12,398 bases of DNA from a bacterium (GTDB lineage: Bacteria; Bacteroidota; Ignavibacteria; Kapaibacteriales; Kapaibacteriaceae). Made by a program: the position numbers and the translations under genes. Below, piece after piece: positions 5,288 through 12,398 of the stretch (position 1 is its first letter; each line of letters begins with the position of its first letter). The stretch lies in contig JAGVJW010000249.1 of the NCBI GenBank assembly GCA_020050895.1, forward strand, positions 1 through 12,398. The letters run 5' to 3'. The notes under the pieces are model-generated. The model did no database searches. It had not been told where the DNA came from and saw only the letters and a list, made by a program, of their open reading frames with translations.

Positions 5288-5803
5288 GTGCCAGCGTCTC
5301 TCAATTCCAAGGTTCTTGTTCTCAATCAGAGTTACGAACCAATCAGCGTTTGCAGCGCAAAAAAAGCACTCCTTCTCCTGTTCCTTACAAAAGCCGAAAT
5401 GGTTGAGCACCGCGCTTCTCTTGTTGTTCGAACCATTCGCGAATCCTATGCATATCCCAGCGTAATCCGCCTGAGTGCATACCTTAGAGTGCCTTTTAAA
5501 AAAGTTGAATTGTCGCGGAAGAATATTCTCCGTCGCGATGGATTTCATTGCATGTATTGCGGCGACCATCATCCACCTCTGACGGTAGATCACATCATAC
5601 CACGCTCACGTGGCGGTGGAGATGTGTGGGAGAATCTTGTTTGTGCATGCGTGAAATGCAACAACAGAAAGGGTAGCCGCACACCCGAAGAAGCAGGAAT
5701 GCGGTTGCTTACAATACCGCGCAAACCACATCACGTGCTCTTCCTGAAACACTATGCAGGTAGGGTCGATGATACGTGGCGCCCTTATTTGTTTATGGAC
5801 TAG
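5288..5803 (+). CDS. HNH endonuclease-domain protein
   Basis: A 171-residue protein of a family widespread in bacterial chromosomes as a stand-alone gene, annotated as HNH endonuclease with unknown biological role. Residues 7-75 form the family's N-terminal part (SKVLVLNQSYEPISVCSAKK, then PSVIRL and VPFKKVELSRKNILRRD). The HNH zinc-finger nuclease domain follows: CMYC with Cys88/Cys91, then VDHIIPRSRGGGD with His102, WENL with Asn116, and CVKC with Cys121/Cys124 next to NNRKG. All metal-binding cysteines and the HNH residues are present, so it should be active. GTG at 5288 is the only usual start codon after the in-frame stop at 5219; no strong ribosome-binding site is visible. It is not linked to a methylase, intron or intein, so restriction or homing is not supported. 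Confidence 0.9.
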   Translation: MPASLNSKVLVLNQSYEPISVCSAKKALLLLFLTKAEMVEHRASLVVRTIRESYAYPSVIRLSAYLRVPFKKVELSRKNILRRDGFHCMYCGDHHPPLTVDHIIPRSRGGGDVWENLVCACVKCNNRKGSRTPEEAGMRLLTIPRKPHHVLFLKHYAGRVDDTWRPYLFMD

Positions 5804-5806
5804 ACG

Positions 5807-8707
5807 TTATCTGACAACGACTAGAGGCTTAAGAATACGCCCCTTGATTGTTGTTACCTCTACAGTATACGAACCTGATGGTAGCCTATCTGTAGGAATT
5901 GTTATATCATTAAGATAATCACCTTGTTTAACAAATACTGCGATTCCATAAAGATCTAAAATTCTAATACCGTAAAGTGCATCAGACTTAACATGCACGT
6001 AATCACCAGCAGGGTTCGGTGAAATCTCGACTGCCGATGCCTCTGCTTCAGCTACATCGGTACCAAGTTTCGTAAACAAAATCTTGTACCATGGAGTTTC
6101 GTCGGCCCGCGTATCAATATCTATCGAAAACCTGCCAGAGGGACTGCGGTTAACATTCCGCCTGATGCCCTTGTGACGAGCATCGGTACCTAACGGGACA
6201 ACGAAACATGAATCAAAAGCGGGAGCAGATATGCTAATCCTCACTGTCCGCGCCTCCAGCTGCATGGGTCCAGTACCCCACGATTCAAGGCTTAGCGAGT
6301 CCGGCGTGAATACGGCACCCTGATTCAATCCTCTGGCTCCGATGACAAGAAGATTCCTTTCACTTTCCACGATTGGATTACCTGTGAGCGACGAGAACAC
6401 GACACTTGTGTGTTTACCTGCCGAGGTTTGCTCAACAATGATACCCGGCTCGTTGATGATTTGTCCCTCTAACGTTCCTGCTATTGCAATGTAGCGCGGT
6501 GTGATTACACGCATAACACCAATCGCTGTGTTTAAAAAAATCTGTCCGTTCTCGGCATCCATGGTGGTGGGGTCGACAACACTTCCAGACAGTGCGGAAA
6601 TATCTCTGTGCGGCAGAAAGGACTCCTGAGCAGCAAGGTCTGGCATCATTTCAATACGTCGGTATAATGGCATCCGCGAGTCGGTTGGCATGCTTAACCC
6701 ATAACCATAGATTATGTGAAATGGAGGATACGAAAGTGTTTCAACGCTGTTGGCGATTTGAACTACTTTTTGAGATGGCACTACATCGAACGAACGAAGT
6801 GCATTGCTAACAGACGGCAACATTGTAAGCACAAATGGTTTATCGAAGATCTCCCATGTTGAACCTGAGTCAGCCAGTGCATTCCCCTCCCTCGGCGTGC
6901 CATTAAAAACTGAAAAGAAAACTCCATCCCAATCATGTAGACCTGCATAGGCCGGCAATACAACTGCCATTTCCGATTGGTATGGCCGCGGATACATTAT
7001 TCCACCGGATGCAAGGATGTATGGCTTGTTTGCCAAATCGTACTGGGTATGATAATACAACGTGCCACCGCCTAATTCCGACAACATTGATATTCCCGAC
7101 GTTCTCCAATCTGTTGATACAAAAAAATCATAGTTGGCTATTGAATGCAATTCCACATCGGTGTAAGTTCTCATTGATGGACACAGCAATACTCTGCTCT
7201 GCAAAGTGTCGCGCACTAATGAATACACACCGTTTAGCATAGATGTAAACTGGTCCATGTAGAAGTCGAACTCTTCTTTGATCCGCTTGGGGGATACGGT
7301 TGCATCCCAAACGTCGCTCCGAGTGACGGAATTGTTTGTTATCGACTCGCCTGGACGCAACCCGTCGAAACCAACTTCTCTAAGGCTCACTGCATCGATG
7401 AATACACTGCCAGGATCGAGCCCAAACTGAATCTGGATTATTGCAGATGTTTCGTCGGTTGCAGACGAAATAAACGTGTACGTGTACTGAACCCATTGAT
7501 TCGTAATTGTATCGGTCTGCGAAAAACCATAAGAGTTGAACGGATACGAAGGAGCATGAATCAGAAAAACAACTCTGTGTGTAGGCGTCGTTTCATCAGC
7601 CTTCATCCAAAGTGATAAGGTATAACGACGTAAACGCTTCAGATTCGAAAGCGTTTGGAAAAGGTAAATTCCCTGACTATTCCGACTTCTGTCCAGCGAA
7701 CCAATAAGAATTTTCCCACTCTGTGTGCCTTCCCGTTTCTCTGATTCCGAGTATTGCATTAACGCCTGGGCACCGTCACCTGAATTGACGCCAAGTGTCC
7801 AGGAGGGATCGAATGGATCTTCAAATCCACCATTGCGAATCTTTTCTGAAGGATCGCCTGGAGCTGTTTTCCAGGCGGCATTCAACTTCGCATCGGTATT
7901 GAGCCCCTTACCCCTTAAGCGCGCAAAAAACAACGAATCGATGTAGGCGTGATGCTTAAGTCCAAGATTAAAATTGGTGCCGTAATTATTTAATCGGACG
8001 ATGTCCTTCGTATACATCCAATACACCATTACCGATGCGTCTTCGCCTGCTATGATAAAAGCAAGTGCCGGATCGTCTTTGTACGCAAGACCAGTGTGGG
8101 GATTTACGTGTTCAAGAAGCAGCCTTATAATACCGCGATGGATTTGCTGAACACTTGATTCAAAAAACAACGGCACACGAGCTCCGAATCCTGTTGAATC
8201 ATCCACGCCGTCGCCCGGCCGTGGATTCCAAACACCGTGAAATGTGAATACATAGTAGATTCCAAGCGAACGCAATTGATGCATGAACCAGTCAAAGCGC
8301 GCCATTTGCTCCGGATCAAGTCCATTCTCCAATGTGCTGTTGCCATTGGCGAGTATGCTGATGCTTCGTGAGTATGTGTAGTCAAAGTACGTCAGCCTAA
8401 CACATGTGATGCCGAGTGCACGCAATCTCTTTGCAAGACGAATTGCCTGCAGGCTGTCCGGAAAAACGGCACCTAGCTGCAGCGTTGTTCCAACCGGACG
8501 GAAACGTGTGCTGTCTTCGAATGCTAAATGACCGTTCAGTGAGATCACCCGACCATGAGAGCCTGCCGGATCTATTGGTCCAACAACAAGCGACGTGTCG
8601 AGATCAAGAAATTCGGGTATCGAAAAATTATAGGGGTTTATAAGGGGCTGTGCATTTAAACCAATAGAGCACAACGCAACAACCATAGCGAAGCGAACTG
8701 ACGTCAT
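5807..8707 (-). CDS. Secreted GH-like TIM-barrel protein with CBM-like insert and T9SS tail
   Basis: A 966-residue exported protein. A Sec signal peptide (about 1-19, ending SIGLNA before QP) is followed by the first half of a glycoside hydrolase-like barrel (about 48-290: RLAKRLRALGITCVRLTYFD, ENGLDPEQMARFDWF, then HVNPHTGLAYKDDPALAF). A beta-rich insert at about 291-446 (NGGFEDPFDPSW through GSVFIDAVSL) resembles carbohydrate-binding module CBM4/9. The barrel resumes at about 475-625 (PAYAGLHDWDGVFF), a beta domain follows (about 700-850), and the last 75 residues are a T9SS sorting domain (ISPNPAGDYVHV, RLPSGSYTVEV). The acid/base Glu seems kept (AGEDA, near 222), but where relatives have the nucleophile Glu this protein reads ILASGGIMYPRPY (near 565). 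ATG at 8707 overlaps the DUF1501 stop as TGATG, so translation is coupled. The substrate is unknown; it may be inactive and binding only. Confidence 0.8.
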   Translation of the reverse strand: MTSVRFAMVVALCSIGLNAQPLINPYNFSIPEFLDLDTSLVVGPIDPAGSHGRVISLNGHLAFEDSTRFRPVGTTLQLGAVFPDSLQAIRLAKRLRALGITCVRLTYFDYTYSRSISILANGNSTLENGLDPEQMARFDWFMHQLRSLGIYYVFTFHGVWNPRPGDGVDDSTGFGARVPLFFESSVQQIHRGIIRLLLEHVNPHTGLAYKDDPALAFIIAGEDASVMVYWMYTKDIVRLNNYGTNFNLGLKHHAYIDSLFFARLRGKGLNTDAKLNAAWKTAPGDPSEKIRNGGFEDPFDPSWTLGVNSGDGAQALMQYSESEKREGTQSGKILIGSLDRSRNSQGIYLFQTLSNLKRLRRYTLSLWMKADETTPTHRVVFLIHAPSYPFNSYGFSQTDTITNQWVQYTYTFISSATDETSAIIQIQFGLDPGSVFIDAVSLREVGFDGLRPGESITNNSVTRSDVWDATVSPKRIKEEFDFYMDQFTSMLNGVYSLVRDTLQSRVLLCPSMRTYTDVELHSIANYDFFVSTDWRTSGISMLSELGGGTLYYHTQYDLANKPYILASGGIMYPRPYQSEMAVVLPAYAGLHDWDGVFFSVFNGTPREGNALADSGSTWEIFDKPFVLTMLPSVSNALRSFDVVPSQKVVQIANSVETLSYPPFHIIYGYGLSMPTDSRMPLYRRIEMMPDLAAQESFLPHRDISALSGSVVDPTTMDAENGQIFLNTAIGVMRVITPRYIAIAGTLEGQIINEPGIIVEQTSAGKHTSVVFSSLTGNPIVESERNLLVIGARGLNQGAVFTPDSLSLESWGTGPMQLEARTVRISISAPAFDSCFVVPLGTDARHKGIRRNVNRSPSGRFSIDIDTRADETPWYKILFTKLGTDVAEAEASAVEISPNPAGDYVHVKSDALYGIRILDLYGIAVFVKQGDYLNDITIPTDRLPSGSYTVEVTTIKGRILKPLVVVR

Positions 8708-10287
8708 CAATGTTGAACCTGCAATAACGTATGAGCAACAAGCCTACCGGAACGCAACGTTAACACATAGGTGCCCGATGGCAGGTCAGAAACGTTAAAG
8801 GTTGCCGCTCCGCTGAAAGAATCTATGGAATACGAACGTATCCTGCGTCCCTGCATGTTCGATATGTCGATGCCGGCATCTTCGAATGCGTCAATGTAAA
8901 CATTTATACTAACGTCACTCGATGCAGGATTAGGACTTACAGAGCGAAAGCCAAATGCCTGTCCTCGTCTTGTTTCGGCAACACTCACGGTACTATCGAA
9001 AATGGGTATTGCAGTTGAGCTAAAATCACGATACAAAACATTTTGAGCAAGTGACGAAGGTTCGGCAAACCATTGCAGCAACATTGCCGCATAGACATCG
9101 CGATAATCATTCTGCATTAGCATGTCGCCGCGTTCATCGAGATTGACTAAATCCGGATCGGAACCAAAGATTGTGTTGTTCACTCTTGATCCGAAAACAA
9201 ACAACGGAGCAGCCGTACCATGATCTGTTCCGATGGATCCGTTTTCTGCAACCCGACGTCCAAATTCGCTGAACGTCATACCGGCAACACGGTCTTCCAG
9301 TCCCTTGTTCTTCAGGTCTGTCATGAATGATTTTACAGCATCTCCCAGTTCTCTGAGCAGCGCCGCGTGAGCCCCTTCTGCTGGATTGTCGGAGAGCACC
9401 TGGCCTGCATGTGTGTCGAAACTCCCGCTCGTCATCGATACCAAATACACCTTACTCTGGAGTCCGCCGCTTATGAGCTGCGACACCACCTTCAATTTGC
9501 CCGCAAGATCTGTATTTGGATATGTTATCGTTGTTGCAGTAGCTGCATCTGCGGCTTGTTTTACAACTGCGGCATACGTGTCTGCAGACCGTGCGATGTT
9601 GCGCATATACTCAACTTCGCGTCCGGCAGGTGTATCACCAAGATCTGCTGCTGGGATCTCCTCAATCGCACCACCATTGTTTACAAGACGGTAGAATTCA
9701 TCGGGGTCGCGGAACGTAACACCCATTGCGCCTCGGGGACCCAGTAATCCTAAAGAAAGCGATGTTCCGATTTGCACGGCAAGTGGGTGAGGAGGAAGAA
9801 CAACGGGAAATGCAGGTGCATACGTATCAAGGTATCTGCCAACCCATCCGGAAGTGCCGAATACCTCGGCATCTGTAGCTGTAAGCCAGATGTCTGTTCC
9901 TCTAAAATGCGATCTGTTGGGGTTGGGATATGTTACTCCCTGCACAATCGCAAGGCGGCCATCGTTGTAGAGATCACGAAATCCAGCAAGTGCCGGATGC
10001 CAACCCAATGTATCAGTAAGAGGTAACGTTACACTTTTTTGAATCGACAGACGTGGACGACTCTCATAGTAAATAGAGTTAGATACTGGTATGATGTTAT
10101 TTAAGCCGTCGTTTCCGCCCTGTAACTGAATGAGAACCAAAACACGGTCCGATGCGCCGAGTAAACGTTCAAGATTTGTATTGCCCCCAGCGAGCGCTTT
10201 AACGGCAAATGAGTCGACGATTGTTGGCAACGTTGCAACAGCTACTCCGGTTGCGCCTACGGATCGAATGAATTTTCTGCGGTTCAT
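8707..10287 (-). CDS. DUF1501 family exported protein with twin-arginine signal and T9SS tail
   Basis: A 526-residue protein of the DUF1501 family, which has an alkaline-phosphatase/sulfatase-like fold and no established reaction. The N-terminus MNRRKFIRSVGATGVAVATL is a twin-arginine-type signal with a mild hydrophobic stretch and a likely cut after KALA (about residue 34). Family motifs are LIQLQGGNDGLNNIIP (53-68), MTSGSFDTHAGQ (285-296) and SEFGRRVAENGSIGTDHGTAAP (340-361), whose Asp and His residues resemble metal ligands of the fold. Residues about 449-526 form a T9SS sorting domain (VSPNPASSDVSI, DLPSGTYVLTL). The ATG at 10287, with GGAG seven bases upstream, is preferred over the TTG just before it. 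It starts 12 nt after the DUF1800 stop and overlaps the next gene by one base. Confidence 0.9.
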   Translation of the reverse strand: MNRRKFIRSVGATGVAVATLPTIVDSFAVKALAGGNTNLERLLGASDRVLVLIQLQGGNDGLNNIIPVSNSIYYESRPRLSIQKSVTLPLTDTLGWHPALAGFRDLYNDGRLAIVQGVTYPNPNRSHFRGTDIWLTATDAEVFGTSGWVGRYLDTYAPAFPVVLPPHPLAVQIGTSLSLGLLGPRGAMGVTFRDPDEFYRLVNNGGAIEEIPAADLGDTPAGREVEYMRNIARSADTYAAVVKQAADAATATTITYPNTDLAGKLKVVSQLISGGLQSKVYLVSMTSGSFDTHAGQVLSDNPAEGAHAALLRELGDAVKSFMTDLKNKGLEDRVAGMTFSEFGRRVAENGSIGTDHGTAAPLFVFGSRVNNTIFGSDPDLVNLDERGDMLMQNDYRDVYAAMLLQWFAEPSSLAQNVLYRDFSSTAIPIFDSTVSVAETRRGQAFGFRSVSPNPASSDVSINVYIDAFEDAGIDISNMQGRRIRSYSIDSFSGAATFNVSDLPSGTYVLTLRSGRLVAHTLLQVQH

Positions 10288-10299
10288 CAATATTCTCCG

Positions 10300-11688
10300 T
10301 TACGTCAGTTGAAATTCCGGCATACGAACAATAGCCTGCATTAACAATTTGATTCTGCTCGAAGCAGTTCCGCTGTTGATGTCCCACGAATACGTCGGCG
10401 CGCCTGCCATCATGATGTCGAGCAAGACTTCGCGCTGCTCAGCACTTGTCTGAACTGGTAGCAAAAGTCTGGCAACATTTTCTACGACCTTCTCCGCTGT
10501 GTTATAGCTTGGCATTTGCTTCACTAGCTCTACAAAGTCAATGGTAAGGGGCGTATCATTCGCATCTCTAAGCTTCATCGACGACCCCACTTCGCGTCCG
10601 TCCAGGAAAGCCTCTGCAATGCGCTGCCTGGAGGGGAACAACGTTGAGTTGATCCACAACCTGTGCCCCTTCCAACCCTCCACAGATGGCGGATAGAAGG
10701 GGACTTGGGAGAGAGACGACATAATGCCAACAACATATGTGGGTGAGAGAGTTGTTAACCCGAAAATTGACGAAAGCCCAATCGAAAAATCCATGGGACT
10801 CTTGATCAGCGCTCCACGAAGCGATTCGGAGAAAAAGTATTCACTGGAGAGGAGTGATGCCATCACAGGACGCAGGTCATAGTTATAGGTCCGTATCAAT
10901 TCGGCAACCTGCTCCACGGTCTCGGCGTCAGGATAATACTCTACGAACATTTTTATAATCTTTTGTGCTATCCATCGAGCACAGGCAGGTTGCTCAAGTG
11001 TTATGCGAACAACATCGTCATACTTCCACTGACCGGTTTGGTTCAGAATTGTTTTTTCGTCGAGATCGGCAAGCTGAGGATTGTAAACGCCAGTTAGCCC
11101 GTTGATTCTCCATCCGGTAAAGGCGCGGGCAGCTTCGATAATGTCGCGCTCGATATAATTCCCAACACCAAGTGTAAACAGCTCAAACCATTCGCGTCCA
11201 AAATTTTCGTTCGGATTACCTTTAATACTCTGTTCGCCGTTAAGATAGCGTAGCATCGCAGGATCGCCAATAATTCCGAGAGCCATATCACGGAACTTGT
11301 ATACGTTTGACCTCAGCAATGCACTTTGTGTTGTCATCCACATCGCTGCATAGACCGTCACATAATCGCTTGTAAAGTGATTGTGCCACATCGCCACCAT
11401 ACGTTCGCGCATGGACACGTTCGCAATGCAATGCCCAATCCACCACCTTTGCAATTCGGGCCACAGTTTGGCGGCATCGGGGAACGCGGAAAATTCAGGC
11501 GGATCATCTGCCCAATCCGGCATCGGAATTGGTGGCGAGAGCGCCATCAACGTTTCAACGGCCGTGCCAGGAGACTGCCCAACAAGGCTTGATGCCAACT
11601 GCCACGTTGGATGAAAAGTTGTGCGACGTATCAGGTGCAGTGCGTCGTCGATTGTTAAAACCGCACTACGCGGCGAAAGGTTGACCAT
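10300..11688 (-). CDS. DUF1800 family protein
   Basis: A 462-residue protein of the DUF1800 family, function unknown, commonly encoded next to a DUF1501 gene as here. Visible family motifs are DALHLIRRTTFHPT (15-28), RERMVAMWHNHFTS (94-107), GNPNENFGREWFELFTLG (157-174), AARAFTGWRING (186-197), the PPSVEGWKG stretch (333-341) and a C-terminal MPEFQLT. The NENFGRE and MWHNHF blocks are rich in conserved Asn, His, Glu and Arg residues. No signal peptide or T9SS tail is seen, so this partner may stay inside the cell or in the periplasm by another route. The ATG at 11688 is chosen over the TTG seven codons upstream because GGAGG lies four bases before it. It is the first gene of the three-gene operon. 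Confidence 0.9.
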   Translation of the reverse strand: MVNLSPRSAVLTIDDALHLIRRTTFHPTWQLASSLVGQSPGTAVETLMALSPPIPMPDWADDPPEFSAFPDAAKLWPELQRWWIGHCIANVSMRERMVAMWHNHFTSDYVTVYAAMWMTTQSALLRSNVYKFRDMALGIIGDPAMLRYLNGEQSIKGNPNENFGREWFELFTLGVGNYIERDIIEAARAFTGWRINGLTGVYNPQLADLDEKTILNQTGQWKYDDVVRITLEQPACARWIAQKIIKMFVEYYPDAETVEQVAELIRTYNYDLRPVMASLLSSEYFFSESLRGALIKSPMDFSIGLSSIFGLTTLSPTYVVGIMSSLSQVPFYPPSVEGWKGHRLWINSTLFPSRQRIAEAFLDGREVGSSMKLRDANDTPLTIDFVELVKQMPSYNTAEKVVENVARLLLPVQTSAEQREVLLDIMMAGAPTYSWDINSGTASSRIKLLMQAIVRMPEFQLT

Positions 11689-11769
11689 GAGTCCTCCGCT
11701 GGAAAACAAATCTGCGGCTAACGAAAACTACGTACTATTTTGCGCACTTCATACTCATGAGAATGCATA
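11689..11769. promoter_or_regulatory. Divergent promoter region, DUF1800 operon / YfhO-like gene
   Basis: This 81-bp gap separates the divergent starts at 11688 (minus) and 11770 (plus), so it must hold promoters for both unless transcription begins inside a gene. I see only imperfect boxes: CAGATTTG on the minus strand differs from TAnnTTTG by one base, and TATTTTG on the plus strand is one base short. A CTCATGAG palindrome lies at 11755-11762. Nothing decisive. Confidence 0.3.
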
Positions 11770-12398
11770 ATGACATCGAAACGGCAACGCCCATCCGTCA
11801 GCACTTCCCCTCTATCGAAACTTGACCCGGCACGCAGAGAATTCGTCATGGATCTGCTTTCATGGGGAACCATTCTTGCAGCAGTTCTCTTATTTTTTTC
11901 TGACGCAATATTTTCCGGAAAAAACTTTTTAAGTCAAGGCGATAACGTAGCCTTTTATTCTTTTATCCCATATCTCAAAGCTGCAAAGGCCGCCGGTGAG
12001 TTCCCACTATGGGTTCCCTACATTTTTTCCGGGATGCCATCTCTAGCTTCGTTCCTTGCTGCTGGTGAACGCACATGGGACATTGTGGGAATGATCCTGT
12101 TTTCCATTCCAAAATTTTTTGGCGACTTAACGGCAAACGACACTACTCGGCTGGCTATATGGTATGCCATTTACGGTTGGGGTGTTTACAGTCTGATGAG
12201 GGTAAAACGTCACGCCAGATTAGTTGCGATATTTAGTTCTGTTGCTGCAATATTTTCAACATTTGTTATTGTGTGGGTCATGATCGGCCACAGTACAAAA
12301 CCGGTTTCCTTAGCAACCCTCCCGTGGATCCTTCTTTCGCTCGAACGCATGCGAGAACGATTTTCTCTCACCAACCTTTTCATCGTCATCCTTGCCAT
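11770..12398 (+). CDS. YfhO-like multi-pass membrane protein, N-terminal fragment
   Basis: The plus strand is open from ATG 11770 to the window edge, 209 codons, and the gene continues outside. After a basic cytoplasmic N-terminus (MTSKRQRPSVSTS, about 1-25) come hydrophobic segments at about 28-46 (LLSWGTILAAVLLFF), then a loop with SQGDNVAFYSFIPYLKAAKA and GEFPLWVPYIFSGMPSLASF. Further spans follow at about 104-115 and 145-180 (VAIFSSVAAIFSTFVIVWVM). The GD motif after the first span followed by GEFPLW-PYIFSGMP is typical of YfhO/GT-C-like membrane proteins, which act on lipid-linked sugars in cell-wall or exopolysaccharide glycosylation. An in-frame TGA at 11758 fixes the start region; no Shine-Dalgarno sequence is clear. 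The exact substrate cannot be read from this part. Confidence 0.82.
   Translation, partial: MTSKRQRPSVSTSPLSKLDPARREFVMDLLSWGTILAAVLLFFSDAIFSGKNFLSQGDNVAFYSFIPYLKAAKAAGEFPLWVPYIFSGMPSLASFLAAGERTWDIVGMILFSIPKFFGDLTANDTTRLAIWYAIYGWGVYSLMRVKRHARLVAIFSSVAAIFSTFVIVWVMIGHSTKPVSLATLPWILLSLERMRERFSLTNLFIVILA

Noticed and set aside
5180..5593. Minus-strand frame opposite the HNH gene start
   Set aside because: No recognisable protein family, overlaps the conserved HNH coding sequence in antisense, and lies over the carA promoter region.
5288..5803. HNH gene as a mobile element, homing endonuclease or restriction enzyme
   Set aside because: No flanking repeats, intron, intein, transposase or methyltransferase; the protein belongs to a common stand-alone chromosomal family.
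12210..12398. Minus-strand open frame at the right edge
   Set aside because: It is antisense to the membrane protein, whose plus-strand translation has clear transmembrane segments and family motifs.

Overview
The window is a bacterial chromosomal segment. Nearly every gene lies on the minus strand; only an HNH-nuclease gene and a truncated membrane-protein gene at the right edge are on the plus strand. Two proteins end in a type IX secretion (T9SS/Por) sorting domain, which points to the Bacteroidota/Chlorobiota (FCB) group. Several genes have clear GGAG or AAGGA ribosome-binding sites, which is unlike typical Bacteroidia and closer to Ignavibacteria, Kapabacteria or Chlorobi-like lineages. 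This placement is inferred from sequence style, not from a search.

The left third (1-3489) is the classic transcription/translation cluster. In transcription order it reads secE, nusG, rplK (L11), rplA (L1), rplJ (L10), rplL (L7/L12) and the first 95 codons of rpoB. Just upstream (3564-3908) are four tRNA genes read in the same direction, Tyr(GTA), Gly(TCC), Thr(GGT) and Trp(CCA). There is no tuf gene between Thr and Trp, where many bacteria carry one. Upstream of the tRNAs is carA, the glutaminase subunit of carbamoyl-phosphate synthetase; no carB is visible. The most unusual non-coding element is a twelve-unit 7-bp tandem repeat in the rplJ-rplL spacer, with an inverted partial copy in the leader of secE. 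The two share an exact 17-nt complementary match.

The middle holds a divergent HNH endonuclease-domain protein (5288-5803), which meets the next operon tail to tail with three bases between stop codons.

The right half (5807-11688) is a tight three-gene minus-strand operon: a DUF1800 protein, a DUF1501 protein with a twin-arginine-like signal and a T9SS tail, and a large secreted protein. The last looks like a glycoside-hydrolase TIM barrel split by a carbohydrate-binding-like module, also with a T9SS tail. Its catalytic nucleophile motif seems to be missing, so it may be a binding protein or pseudoenzyme. This is the least understood part of the window: probably a surface or secreted system of unknown job.

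Divergent from this operon, a YfhO-like multi-pass membrane protein starts at 11770 and runs off the edge. Most of the window is conserved housekeeping; nothing seen amounts to a clear new defence or mobile system.
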